DNA from: Micromonospora sp. WMMD1120
GTDB lineage: Bacteria; Actinomycetota; Actinomycetes; Mycobacteriales; Micromonosporaceae
Assembly: GCF_029626235.1 (NCBI RefSeq)
Contig: NZ_JARUBO010000005.1
Coordinates: 2,078,501-2,142,500 of the forward strand
Direction: 5' to 3'
Length of the DNA stretch: 64,000 bases
In this document: piece after piece, positions 17,817-28,873 of the stretch
How positions within the stretch are numbered: the stretch's first letter is position 1
How the letters are laid out: each line of letters begins with the position of its first letter
Notes under the pieces: model-generated
What the model was told of the DNA's origin: nothing
Databases searched by the model: none
The model's input: the letters and a program-made list of their open reading frames with translations, nothing else
Made by a program: the position numbers and the translations under genes

Positions 17817-18886
17817 ACATGATCGAGGACGACCTGCGTGCCGCGTTCGCCCGGCACGAGCCGTTGACACCGTCGACCGGCCCGCTGCGGGCCGCCATCG
17901 ACCGGCTGGCGGTACGTCGCCGTCGCCGGCGCCACCGCTGGCGGGCCGGCGGCGCGGCCCTGGCCGTGCTCGGCGTACTCGGAGTCGGGGTCCCGCTGTT
18001 CACCCCGGATCACGCCGGGCCGCCGCCGGCCGCCGAGTTGGCCGGCGAGTCGGGTCGGCCGGCGGCGGGCGCGGTGAACGTCCTGCTGCTCGGGGTGGAC
18101 GGCTTCGGCGCCGATCCGTCCCACCGACTGGCGGACTCCGTCCTGTTGGTGCACATCCCGGCCGACCGCAGCCGGCCGTACCTCATCTCGCTGCCGCGCG
18201 ACCTGGAGGTGTCGGTCCCGGGCCGGGGTTTCGACAAGCTCAACTCCGCGTTCTATTCCGGTACGGGCGAGGCCCGGCCCGACCTGGAGGCCGGCTACGA
18301 CCTGACCCGCCAGGTGGTCGCCGACCTGACCGGGGTACGCGTCGACGCCGGCGCGGTGCTGACGTTCACCGGGCTGCGTCGGCTCACCGAGGCGGTCGAC
18401 GGGGTCGACGTCTGTCTGCCGGATGCGGTCCGGTCCTGGCACACCCGGCGGACCTATCCGGCCGGCTGTCAGCGGCTCGACGGAGCCGCCTCCGTCGACC
18501 TGCTGCGGCAGCGGCGGTACCTGGCCGCAGGTGCGTTGGAGCGCGACGTGAACGCCCAGCGCTACGTGGTCGGGCTGATCCAGCGGGTGACCGCGCGGGA
18601 CGTGGTGACCGACCCGGCCAGGCTCGCCGCGCTGTTGTCGGCTGCCGGGACCGGCCTGCGGGTCGACGATGGCGGCCTGTCGTTGGCCAGGTTGATGGCG
18701 TTGCTGCCGGAACTGCAAAGTGTCGACCCGGTGGGGCTCAGCCTTCCGGTCGGGCCGCCGGTCGACGACCGCACCCGGCTGCCGCTGGACCCGGCGCGTG
18801 CCCCGGCGTTCCTCGCCGCGCTCCGCGAGGACCGGATGGCCCAGTGGGTGACGCGGCACCCGGAACAGGTCAACCGCCTGCGGTGA
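17813..18886 (+). CDS. LytR-CpsA-Psr (LCP) family protein
   Basis: 357 residues: a cytoplasmic N-terminus of about 45 residues (RAAFARHEPLTPSTGPLRAA, then a very basic RRRRRRHRWR), one membrane span (AALAVLGVLGVGVPLF), and an extracellular LCP domain from about residue 85. Conserved LCP features are NVLLLGVD, the Asp of RLADSVLLVHI, ISLPRDLEV with its arginine, and a distal R-D motif (ERDVNAQRYVVGL). LCP enzymes transfer glycopolymers from polyprenol-PP to peptidoglycan. The GTG start overlaps the ECF sigma stop (4 bases). The N-terminal segment is unusual for LCP proteins and could contact the sigma factor. Confidence 0.85.
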   Translation: MNMIEDDLRAAFARHEPLTPSTGPLRAAIDRLAVRRRRRRHRWRAGGAALAVLGVLGVGVPLFTPDHAGPPPAAELAGESGRPAAGAVNVLLLGVDGFGADPSHRLADSVLLVHIPADRSRPYLISLPRDLEVSVPGRGFDKLNSAFYSGTGEARPDLEAGYDLTRQVVADLTGVRVDAGAVLTFTGLRRLTEAVDGVDVCLPDAVRSWHTRRTYPAGCQRLDGAASVDLLRQRRYLAAGALERDVNAQRYVVGLIQRVTARDVVTDPARLAALLSAAGTGLRVDDGGLSLARLMALLPELQSVDPVGLSLPVGPPVDDRTRLPLDPARAPAFLAALREDRMAQWVTRHPEQVNRLR

Positions 18887-18898
18887 CGCGCGGGTGGT

Positions 18899-19111
18899 TC
18901 AGCGGTAGTCGTCCTCGTCCCCGGTGACCACCCGGGCCTGCTCCATCGCGTCCCAGTCGTCGACCTCCAGGCCGCGGTGCGGCTCACCGTCGACGTCGGC
19001 CGGCGCGACCACCGTGGCCTGCTCGACGGCGTCGGCCGGCTCGGCCTCGAGGTCGCGTTCGTCCGGGTCGAGGTGGTCGCCGGGGGTGAAGTCCTCAACG
19101 GGCTGACCCAC
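18899..19111 (-). CDS. Small acidic hypothetical protein (70 aa)
   Basis: GTG 19111 has GGGAGGA five bases upstream and starts VGQPVEDFTPGDHLDPDERD. The product is 70 residues, strongly acidic and probably disordered. It contains two related motifs, ADAVEQATVV and WDAMEQARVV, about 28 residues apart, and ends DEDDYR. I do not recognise a family with certainty; similar short acidic proteins occur in other actinobacteria. It converges on the LCP gene with only 12 bases between stops. Confidence 0.7.
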   Translation of the reverse strand: MGQPVEDFTPGDHLDPDERDLEAEPADAVEQATVVAPADVDGEPHRGLEVDDWDAMEQARVVTGDEDDYR

Positions 19112-19236
19112 AATTCCTCCCTGGTGTCTCGGGGCACGGCTCCTCACCCACCGTACGGGCTGGGCCGGCACCGCGCCGGGAGGCCGAGTAGCCGGAATCA
19201 GCCCTCGTGCACGCGGGGCGGTGCCAGGATGGTGTC

Positions 19237-19620
19237 GTGGGCTTCCTCATCAGACTGGCGATCACCGCCGTCGCGTTGTGGATAACCACGCTGATCGTGC
19301 CCGGCGTCGACGTGCACGCCCGCTCAGGTGGCAACACCGTTCTCACCCTGATCGTGGTGGCGCTGATCTTCGGTGTGATCAACGCGGTGCTCAAGCCGGT
19401 GATCCGGGTCGTCGGCTGCGTGTTCTACCTGTTGACGCTGGGGCTGTTCGCGCTCGTCGTCAACGCGCTGCTGTTCCTGCTCACCGATCGGATCGCCCGC
19501 GGTCTCGACCTGCCGTTCCAGGTGGACGGTTTCTGGGCGGCGTTCTGGGGCGCCATCGTGATGACAGTGGTCACCTGGCTGATCAGCGTCATCGTGCCGG
19601 ACCGCCTGGACCGCCGATGA
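19237..19620 (+). CDS. Phage-holin-like four-span membrane protein (DUF360 type)
   Basis: 127 residues with four membrane spans: VGFLIRLAITAVALWITTLI, the stretch LTLIVVALIFGVINAVLKPV, LLTLGLFALVVNALLFLL, and a final span near GAIVMTVVTWLISVIV. INAVLKPV and the LTLGLFALVVNA pattern are typical of the mycobacterial four-TMS holin superfamily IV. These chromosomal proteins are not proven holins and their role is unknown. GTG 19237 was chosen because translation then begins at the first span. Confidence 0.82.
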   Translation: MGFLIRLAITAVALWITTLIVPGVDVHARSGGNTVLTLIVVALIFGVINAVLKPVIRVVGCVFYLLTLGLFALVVNALLFLLTDRIARGLDLPFQVDGFWAAFWGAIVMTVVTWLISVIVPDRLDRR

Positions 19621-19755
19621 ACGGCCGGCACCCGGGTCGGTTGTTCCGGCGCACCTCACCTACGGGATACTGCCGGCGGAGGACAGCGCGGTCCGGCGCA
19701 GACATGAAGAGCAGCGGCCAGCACGGCCGAGAGTGGTAACTAAGGAGCGCATCCC

Positions 19756-20781
<1,026 letters not shown>

Positions 20782-20793
20782 CAACGGTCCACC

Positions 20794-20827
20794 GACGGCC
20801 GGCTCCCCGCGCGGGGAGCCGGCCGTC
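20794..20827. terminator. Perfect terminator hairpin between fbaA and LOG gene
   Basis: GACGGCCGGCTCCCC-gcgc-GGGGAGCCGGCCGTC is a perfect 15-bp stem between convergent genes, starting 13 bases after the fbaA stop. Confidence 0.88.
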
Positions 20828-20832
20828 GCCGT

Positions 20833-22026
20833 TCACGTCGTCAGCAGGCGGACCGCCGCACGGACGTCGTCGGTGAGGTGGATCGTCGACGACAGGTCAC
20901 CGAAGGGAGACGCGGCCAGCAGCGGACGCAGCAACGCCTCCACCGGCAGCTCCCGGGTCCAGTACGCCCGGTCCAGGAAGATGTACGCGCCGCTGGCCCC
21001 GTCGGTGCCGTAGTACGTCTTGGTGGCCGCCTGGAACACCTCCTGCACGGTGCCCGCCCGTCCCGGGGCGAAGACGATGCCGCCCCGGGCGAGCCGCAGG
21101 ATGGTGTCCTCCCGGATCGCGTTCGAGAAGTACTTCGCGATCCGCCCCGCGAAGAGGTTCGCCGGCTCGTGCCCGTACAGCCAGGTCGGGATCGCCAGAC
21201 CACCGGCACGCGCCCAGCCCGACTCGTCGCCACGTTGCCGGGGCACCCCCGCGTACCGCTGCCGCACCGTCAGCGCCGTGGCCGTGTACCGCTCGTGGTC
21301 GGTGAAGTCGGGGGCGGTGGCCAGCAGGTCGATCGCGGCCGTCACGTCCGTCGCCGGTCGGTCCGCCAGGTAGGCGCCGAGATTCGCCGCCTCCATCACA
21401 CCCGGACCGCCGCCGGTCACCACCAACCGGTCGGCCCGCGCCAGCTCCCACCCCAGCACGGCAGCCATCCGGTACGCCGGACTACCGCGCCGTACCGCGT
21501 GGCCGCCCATGATGCCCACCACCGACTGCGGCCCGTACCCGGCCAGCCAGTCCCGGGTGGCGTCGGCCAGCGCGTTGTCCACGCCGTGGTCGTGCAGCCG
21601 TTGACCGAGCGCCTCCTTGACGTCCGGCAACGCGCCGCCGTGCGCCCGGTAGTGCTCGTACACGCGGGTGTCGTACATCCCGGCGAACCCGCCCTCGGCG
21701 AACCCGGCGGCCAGCTCCTCGGGGGTGTAGAGGTGCGTCGGCTGCGTCGGGTACGGCAGCCCGGAGAAGGGTGGCACCACGTTCGCGCCGCGCCGAACCA
21801 GGTCGGCGCCCACGTCCCGGGACGCGAACCGGCAACCGACGAAGAGGGTGCCGGCGACCTCGACGTCCGTCAGGTCGGGAACCGGCGCGAGGTCGAGACG
21901 CAGGCCCTGCACCGTCAATCCGGTCAGTCGGCCGGTCGCCAACTGCTGGTCGAACTCGGCCCGGGTCTGGATCTCACCGGCGTGCAGGTGCGGCTCGATG
22001 ACGTCCGCGGGAGGTGGGGTCGGCAC
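20833..22026 (-). CDS. LOG-family Rossmann protein (large form)
   Basis: 397 residues. The LOG core lies in the C-terminal two thirds, with the nucleotide motif GGGPGVMEAAN at 205-215 and PGRAGTVQE at 321-329, a variant of the canonical PGGxGTxxE in which one Gly is Arg. The LOG fold hydrolyses nucleoside 5'-monophosphates to the base plus ribose-5-phosphate. Small LOG proteins activate cytokinins, and larger ones are related to PpnN-like nucleotide 5'-monophosphate nucleosidases. The N-terminal 160 residues (GLTVQGLRLDLAPVPDLTDV) are an extra domain seen in actinobacterial homologues. A nucleotide-salvage role near purine genes is only an inference. Confidence 0.82.
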   Translation of the reverse strand: MPTPPPADVIEPHLHAGEIQTRAEFDQQLATGRLTGLTVQGLRLDLAPVPDLTDVEVAGTLFVGCRFASRDVGADLVRRGANVVPPFSGLPYPTQPTHLYTPEELAAGFAEGGFAGMYDTRVYEHYRAHGGALPDVKEALGQRLHDHGVDNALADATRDWLAGYGPQSVVGIMGGHAVRRGSPAYRMAAVLGWELARADRLVVTGGGPGVMEAANLGAYLADRPATDVTAAIDLLATAPDFTDHERYTATALTVRQRYAGVPRQRGDESGWARAGGLAIPTWLYGHEPANLFAGRIAKYFSNAIREDTILRLARGGIVFAPGRAGTVQEVFQAATKTYYGTDGASGAYIFLDRAYWTRELPVEALLRPLLAASPFGDLSSTIHLTDDVRAAVRLLTT

Positions 22027-22084
22027 CGGGCCATCCTGCCCGTCCGCCGGGGCGGGTCAAACCTCGGGCCGGCCCGGGGACCGA

Positions 22085-22118
22085 CAGGAGCCCGGTGGTC
22101 GTGGCCACCGGGCTCCTG
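22085..22118. promoter_or_regulatory. Perfect hairpin in a divergent intergenic region
   Basis: CAGGAGCCCGGTGG-tcgtgg-CCACCGGGCTCCTG is a perfect 14-bp stem with a 6-base loop. It lies between the divergent starts of the LOG gene (22026) and DUF3151 gene (22276), where a terminator is not expected. It may be an operator or a leader structure in one 5' UTR. Confidence 0.6.
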
Positions 22119-22275
22119 CGTTACCGGTTCCTGGGGAGGCTCCGGACCAATAGTTGTAACGGAAAACACCTGGTGGCGGCATAGGCCGCAGGCGTGACCA
22201 ACTCCTCAGCCGTTCAGCGGAACGCGTCGGCCGACCCGCTCGCGTGTCGCGCCGTGCAGCGGGTTGAATGGGGCG

Positions 22276-22704
22276 ATGCAGAACCTCTTGCCAGAGCCAC
22301 CGGCCACCCGCCTGCCGGGCAACGACGAGGCGGACGCGGCCCTGGCTGCCGCGAACGAGACCGGCACCGACGAGGCGTTCGCCAGCGTGGCGGCCGGCTT
22401 CCCGACGTACAGCGCGGCCTGGGCGGAGCTCGCGGCCCGGGCGTTCGCGCGGGACCAGGTCGTGACCGCGTACGCGTACGCGCGCACCGGCTACCACCGG
22501 GGCCTCGACCAGTTGCGCCGCAGTGGCTGGAAGGGGCACGGTCCGGTGCCGTGGGGGCACGAGCCGAACCGGGGCTTCCTCCGCTGCCTGTACGTGCTGT
22601 CCCGCGCCGCCGACGAGATCGGCGAGGCCGACGAGGCGGCCCGGTGCGCCCAGTTCCTGCGCGACTGCGACCCGGAGGCGGCCGACGCGCTGGCCAGCAA
22701 CTGA
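22276..22704 (+). CDS. DUF3151 family protein
   Basis: 142 residues beginning MQNLLPEPPATRLPGNDEAD and containing the conserved DUF3151 features YAYARTGYHRGLDQLRRSGW and GPVPWGHEPNRGFLRCLYVL, with helical Ala/Glu-rich ends. The family is nearly confined to actinobacteria and often lies close to the fructose-bisphosphate aldolase and purA genes, as here. The fold is helical and tetratricopeptide-like. No biochemical function is known. ATG 22276 gives the family's usual N-terminus. Confidence 0.88.
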   Translation: MQNLLPEPPATRLPGNDEADAALAAANETGTDEAFASVAAGFPTYSAAWAELAARAFARDQVVTAYAYARTGYHRGLDQLRRSGWKGHGPVPWGHEPNRGFLRCLYVLSRAADEIGEADEAARCAQFLRDCDPEAADALASN

Positions 22705-22711
22705 CAGCGGT

Positions 22712-22745
22712 CCGACGGCCGGCCCGACACCGGGCCGGCCGTCGG
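22712..22745. terminator. Bidirectional terminator after DUF3151
   Basis: CCGACGGCCGGCCCG-acac-CGGGCCGGCCGTCGG is a perfect 15-bp stem between convergent stops at 22704 and 22750. Confidence 0.88.
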
Positions 22746-22749
22746 TCGG

Positions 22750-25032
22750 TCAGAGCCCTTCGGCGACCGCGGCGGCGATCTTCAGCCAGGCGTCCCGGGT
22801 GGCCGAGGAGAGTCCGCCGTACCGGATCGGCTCGCCACTGTCGATGAGCCGCTCGTAGGGGGCCAGCAGCACCGCCCGGGTGCGGGCCGCGAAGTGTTCC
22901 TGGATGGCCGGCAGATCGATTTCCTTGCGCGACGGCGGCATCGACACCACGGTCACGGCCTGCCGGACCAGCCGTTGCCGGCCGCTCTGCTCCAGGTGGT
23001 CGAGCATCCGGGCGGCGGTCTCCGCCGAGTCGTTACGGGCCGACATGGTCACCACCAACTGGTCGGTGGCGTCCATCGCGGCCTGCCAGTTCTGCGCCCG
23101 GACGTTGTTGCCGGTGTCCACGAAGATCAGCTTGTAGAACCGGCTGACCACCTCGCGGATCTCCGCGAACGCGGCAGCGGTCAGCATCTCGCCACCGGTG
23201 GCCGACTCGTCCGACGCCAACACGTCGAACATGCCCTCGCCCTGTGAGCGGACGTACTGCGACAGGTCGCCGACCCGCCCGTGCGCCCCCTGGAACTGAC
23301 CGAGGTCCCGCAGCATGTCCCGGACGGTGCGGGAGTGGAAGTCCTGTTGGGCGCGCATCCCGAGGGTGCCCTGGGTCTCGTTGTTGTCCCAGGCCAGCAC
23401 GTAGCCGCCGCGCTTCTGGCCGAACGTCATCGCGAGCAGCAGGATCGCCACGGTCTTGCCCGCGCCGCCCTTCGGGTTGACCACCGTCACCTGGCGCAGC
23501 CCGCCGAAGTTGCGGCGCACCATCTCGATGTCCCGCTTCAGCTCCTGCTCGTGCCGTCCCGGCGACAGCCGGAGCAGCCCGATCTTGTTGACCACTGCCC
23601 GTACGCCCATGGTCGCCACCGGCTCGGCGGGCCGGACCTGCCGGCGGCGGGCGAAGTCCTCGGCGGTCGGCGCCGCGCTGGCATCCGGCGTCCAGCTCGC
23701 GTCCGGGTAGCCGGTCGCGTCCGGGTAACCCGGGGCGGGCGTCCGGGCTTGCCCGTCGGCCTCCTGGTACGGCTGTCCGGGCGTGCCCTGCTGCCAGGGC
23801 GGCGGGTACCAGCCCGGCGAGGGCGGGAACGGGCCGGGCGGTGGCGTCGGCGGGCCCGCCTGCTGCGGTGTGTGGCCCATCGGCGGCGGACCGCCGAACT
23901 GCGCCAGCTCCGGCGGAGGCGGCATCTGCGCCGGACCGGCCTGGCCGGGGATCGCCGGCGGGAACGGCTGCGCCGGGTGCGCCGGCGCGGGATCGGTGGC
24001 CTGCGGCGGGGGCGGTGGTGGCGGGATCGGGGGCGGGGGAGCGGCGCCGTGGTCCGGGCTGACGGCGGTCGGCGCGGTTGGGCGCTGCGGCGGATGCGCC
24101 CAGGGCGAGTCCGCTGGTGGCCGGGGCGGCGCTCCGGCCGAAGCGTTCTCCCCGGCTCCGGCTCCGGCCCCGGCCCCGGCCCCAGCTCCGGCTCCGGCGG
24201 CCTGCGGGGTCGGGCGGGTCGCCGGGGGCTCGGCCACCGCTGGCGCGCCTGCCGTCGAGGCGGCGGCAGCGGCATCGGCCGGGGCCGCCGCGGCTGCCGA
24301 CCGGATGGGCGGGACGCTGGCAGTCGTGCTGGTCGGTGCGGCGCTGGTGGGCGGGGCGCTGGGGGGTGCGGCGTTGGTGGGCGGGGCGCTGGCCGTCGTG
24401 CTGGTGGGCGCGGCGGGGCGGTCGGTGGGCGCGGCGCCGGCGGTCGGGTCCAGGGTGAAGGGCAGATCGAGGTCCACTCCACCCGGTGTGTTCGGCGTGC
24501 CGGGTGCTGCCGTACCCCGGTCACCGGCCTGGGTCGTTCCCGCCCCGCCTGCGCCGTTCACCGCCCCGCTGGCGGTGTCCGGACGGCCGTTCACCGCCGC
24601 AGAGTTCGGCGGTGCCGGGTGGGTGCCCGCCGCCGGCGGAGGCGCGGCGGCCGGATCGGTCGGCGGCGGCCAGCTCGGCTGTGCCGGTGCCCAGGGCGAT
24701 GCGGCGCCGGACGGCCCGTTGGCTGCCCAACCACCGGGTGCCGGGACCGCCCCGGTCAGCGAGGGGTAGTCCGACGGTGAGGGCGGCGGCAGGGCCGGGG
24801 CGCCGGGTTGTCCGGGGACCGGCGGTCGTCCGATCGGCGGCGCGGCCACCGGGGGTGTCACCGGCGGCGGAACCGACGGGGGTCCACCCGGCTGCTCGGC
24901 TACCGCAGCCCAGGGCGGGACGGCACCGCCCGCGCCCCGCTCGCCCTGATCCGGCGGCCACAGTGGTTCGATGTCCCGCTCCGGCACCGGCTGCTGGCCG
25001 GGCACCTGAGCCCGGTCGGCGTTCTCGTCCAT
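22750..25032 (-). CDS. Proline-rich MinD/ParA-like ATPase (EspI-like)
   Basis: 760 residues. ATG 25032 has GGGGAGGG upstream. Residues 1-455 are disordered and rich in Pro/Ala/Gly, with runs such as (GA)8 and PPPPIPPPPPPPP. The C-terminal 270 residues form a MinD/ParA ATPase: a linker LRLSPGRHEQELKRDIEMVR, the deviant Walker A KGGAGKT at 521-527, and FVDTGNN as the switch/Walker B region. The layout matches EspI (Rv3876) and other T7SS-linked Pro-rich ATPases, which localise or regulate ESX secretion. No Ecc core genes or WXG100 pairs are in the window, so this is an orphan. Its gene partner, a DAGK-like protein, is just upstream. Confidence 0.82.
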   Translation of the reverse strand: MDENADRAQVPGQQPVPERDIEPLWPPDQGERGAGGAVPPWAAVAEQPGGPPSVPPPVTPPVAAPPIGRPPVPGQPGAPALPPPSPSDYPSLTGAVPAPGGWAANGPSGAASPWAPAQPSWPPPTDPAAAPPPAAGTHPAPPNSAAVNGRPDTASGAVNGAGGAGTTQAGDRGTAAPGTPNTPGGVDLDLPFTLDPTAGAAPTDRPAAPTSTTASAPPTNAAPPSAPPTSAAPTSTTASVPPIRSAAAAAPADAAAAASTAGAPAVAEPPATRPTPQAAGAGAGAGAGAGAGAGENASAGAPPRPPADSPWAHPPQRPTAPTAVSPDHGAAPPPPIPPPPPPPQATDPAPAHPAQPFPPAIPGQAGPAQMPPPPELAQFGGPPPMGHTPQQAGPPTPPPGPFPPSPGWYPPPWQQGTPGQPYQEADGQARTPAPGYPDATGYPDASWTPDASAAPTAEDFARRRQVRPAEPVATMGVRAVVNKIGLLRLSPGRHEQELKRDIEMVRRNFGGLRQVTVVNPKGGAGKTVAILLLAMTFGQKRGGYVLAWDNNETQGTLGMRAQQDFHSRTVRDMLRDLGQFQGAHGRVGDLSQYVRSQGEGMFDVLASDESATGGEMLTAAAFAEIREVVSRFYKLIFVDTGNNVRAQNWQAAMDATDQLVVTMSARNDSAETAARMLDHLEQSGRQRLVRQAVTVVSMPPSRKEIDLPAIQEHFAARTRAVLLAPYERLIDSGEPIRYGGLSSATRDAWLKIAAAVAEGL

Positions 25033-25112
25033 TACGGCCCTCCCCAGTCCTCCTGCGAGGATAGGCCCATTCGCCTGAAGCGACCGGTCGGCGCAGCCAG
25101 GTGGTGGCCGGG

Positions 25113-27544
<2,432 letters not shown>

Positions 27545-27690
27545 CCCCACCCCACCCCTGCCCCCTCCCCCGCCCCGCCCCGCCCCCGCCCCGCCCCCGC
27601 CCCGCCCCCGTTGATCATGAAGTTATGACCACTCGCGTCGGCGTGTCCTGGCCATAACTTCATGATCAACCGGGTTGGGGTCTGTTTGGG
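27545..27690. repeat. C-rich tract, family A palindrome (27610-27670) and G-rich flank
   Basis: From the purA stop to 27609 the plus strand is nearly G-free except for CCCCG units. Then comes a 61-base palindrome with perfect 18-bp arms GTTGATCATGAAGTTATG / CATAACTTCATGATCAAC around a 25-base loop, followed by a G-rich stretch. Other copies are at 28737 and 51548, with a split copy at 8619/9831. Confidence 0.9.
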
Positions 27691-27719
27691 TTATCCACAG
27701 GGGGCGGTGGTTATCCACA
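27691..27719 (+). repeat. Two DnaA-box-like direct repeats upstream of the AbiEi/DUF559 gene
   Basis: TTATCCACA occurs at 27691-27699 and 27711-27719, inside the longer direct repeat GGTTATCCACAGGGGG with a 20-base period. Both copies match the classic DnaA box exactly. They lie 40-70 bases before the start of the AbiEi/DUF559 gene and may be a regulatory site. Confidence 0.8.
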
Positions 27720-27759
27720 GGGGGTTTCGGGTGGTTCCTCGGTGCTTCAGGGTGGCTGG

Positions 27760-28692
27760 GTGGACGCCTTGGATGTGGTGCGGCGGGTTGCGGCCGCGCG
27801 GGACGGGATCGTGACACTCGCCCAGGCGCGGTCTGCCGGTCTGAGCGTGTACGACGTGCGGCGGCTCTGCCGCGCTGGCCGTTGGCGGGCGGTGGCGCGG
27901 AACAGCTATCTGGTGGATGCCGACCGGTACGACGGCGTACCCCGTCGCGCGAAGATCAGGGCGGTGGTGGCGTCGTTCGGCCCGGGGGCGACCGCCGTGC
28001 TGTCGACCGCCGCCGAGCTGCACGGTCTGGCCGGTCTGCCTGTGACGAATCGGATTCACCTGTCGGTTCCCGGTCCACTCTCCAGGCCGGCCCGCCCCGC
28101 CCAGCCGGAGGTGCTGGTCCACCAGTTCGTCATCCCGCCGGAGCAGGTCGTACGGCTGGACGGGATCAGCGTCAGCGCGCCTGTTCGTACCCTTGCCGAC
28201 CTGTGTCTGTGGGCGGACCGCTACTCGGCGGTGAGCGTGCTGGACTCCGCGCTGAACCGTCGGGTCGTGGACGTCGACGACCTGTTGGCTGTCCCGCGCC
28301 TCATCCGTGGGCGTCGCGGTGCGGTCGCGGCTCGTGGCTATCTCGCCGAGGTTGATGGCCGTGCCCAGTCGCCGCTGGAGACGCGTGCCCGCCTCCGCTG
28401 TGTCGACGGCGGTGTGCCGCCCGACGTGTTGCAGCTCGAGGTCCGCGACGATGACGGGTATCTCGTTGGCGTCGGTGATCTCGGTTGGCGCGGGCCGCGG
28501 GTCATCGCTGAGGCCGACGGTCGTGGCCCGCACGGCGCTCCCGCGGCAGTCTTCGCCGACCGACGTCGGCAGAACCAGCTGGTGAACGCCGGCTGGACCG
28601 TCCTCCGCTTCACCTGGTCGGACACCCTCCGCCCCGACTACATCCCGTGGACCGTCCGCCAGGCGATAACCACCGCCACCCGCCGCCGCTAA
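27760..28692 (+). CDS. AbiEi-type winged-helix protein with DUF559 (Vsr-like) nuclease domain
   Basis: 310 residues from GTG 27760. The N-terminal half is the AbiEi-antitoxin-like winged helix: ARDGIVTLAQARSAGLSVYD, then VRRLCRAGRWRAVARNSYLV and a middle domain with RTLADLCLW. The C-terminal half is a DUF559/VSR-type restriction-fold domain: QSPLETRARLRCVDGG, VGVGDLGWRGPRVIAEADGR and QNQLVNAGWTVLRFTWSD, with candidate catalytic acidic residues E-D-E. Such proteins are highly multiplied in actinobacterial genomes and annotated as type IV TA antitoxin-like, with no proven partner. It stands alone between purA and purD, framed by two 61-base palindromes, which suggests an inserted cassette. Confidence 0.83.
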   Translation: MDALDVVRRVAAARDGIVTLAQARSAGLSVYDVRRLCRAGRWRAVARNSYLVDADRYDGVPRRAKIRAVVASFGPGATAVLSTAAELHGLAGLPVTNRIHLSVPGPLSRPARPAQPEVLVHQFVIPPEQVVRLDGISVSAPVRTLADLCLWADRYSAVSVLDSALNRRVVDVDDLLAVPRLIRGRRGAVAARGYLAEVDGRAQSPLETRARLRCVDGGVPPDVLQLEVRDDDGYLVGVGDLGWRGPRVIAEADGRGPHGAPAAVFADRRRQNQLVNAGWTVLRFTWSDTLRPDYIPWTVRQAITTATRRR

Positions 28693-28797
28693 CAGACCCC
28701 ACCCACCCCGCCCACCTCCACCCACCCCCCCGCAGCGTTGATCATGAGGTTGTGCTCACGACACGCCGCGACAACTGGCGATAACTTCATGATCAAC
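28693..28797. repeat. C-rich tract and family A palindrome (28737-28797)
   Basis: The gene stop is followed by about 40 bases of CCCACC-type sequence with almost no G, then a 61-base palindrome whose right arm is ATAACTTCATGATCAAC and whose left arm GTTGATCATGAGGTTGTG has diverged at two positions. Length and orientation equal those of the copy at 27610. Confidence 0.88.
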
Positions 28798-28800
28798 CAA

Positions 28801-28858
28801 GGCGGGGCGGGGCAGGGGCGGGGCAGGGGCGGGGCGGGGGCGGGTGGGGGCGGGGGAC
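28801..28858 (+). repeat. G-run tract in the purD leader
   Basis: About 58 bases made of GGGGC / GGGCAG units contain roughly ten runs of three or more G on the plus strand and end about 16 bases before the purD start. This satisfies a G-quadruplex pattern several times over in the likely 5' UTR. It is the right flank of the palindrome. Confidence 0.8.
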
Positions 28859-28873
28859 AGTAGGATCTCGGGC

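Noticed and set aside
23281..24780. 499-codon frame opposite the EspI-like gene
   Set aside because: Arg/Gly-rich antisense composition produced by the Pro/Ala-rich coding strand.
27691..27719. Replication origin
   Set aside because: Only two DnaA boxes, no AT-rich region and no dnaA/dnaN neighbours.
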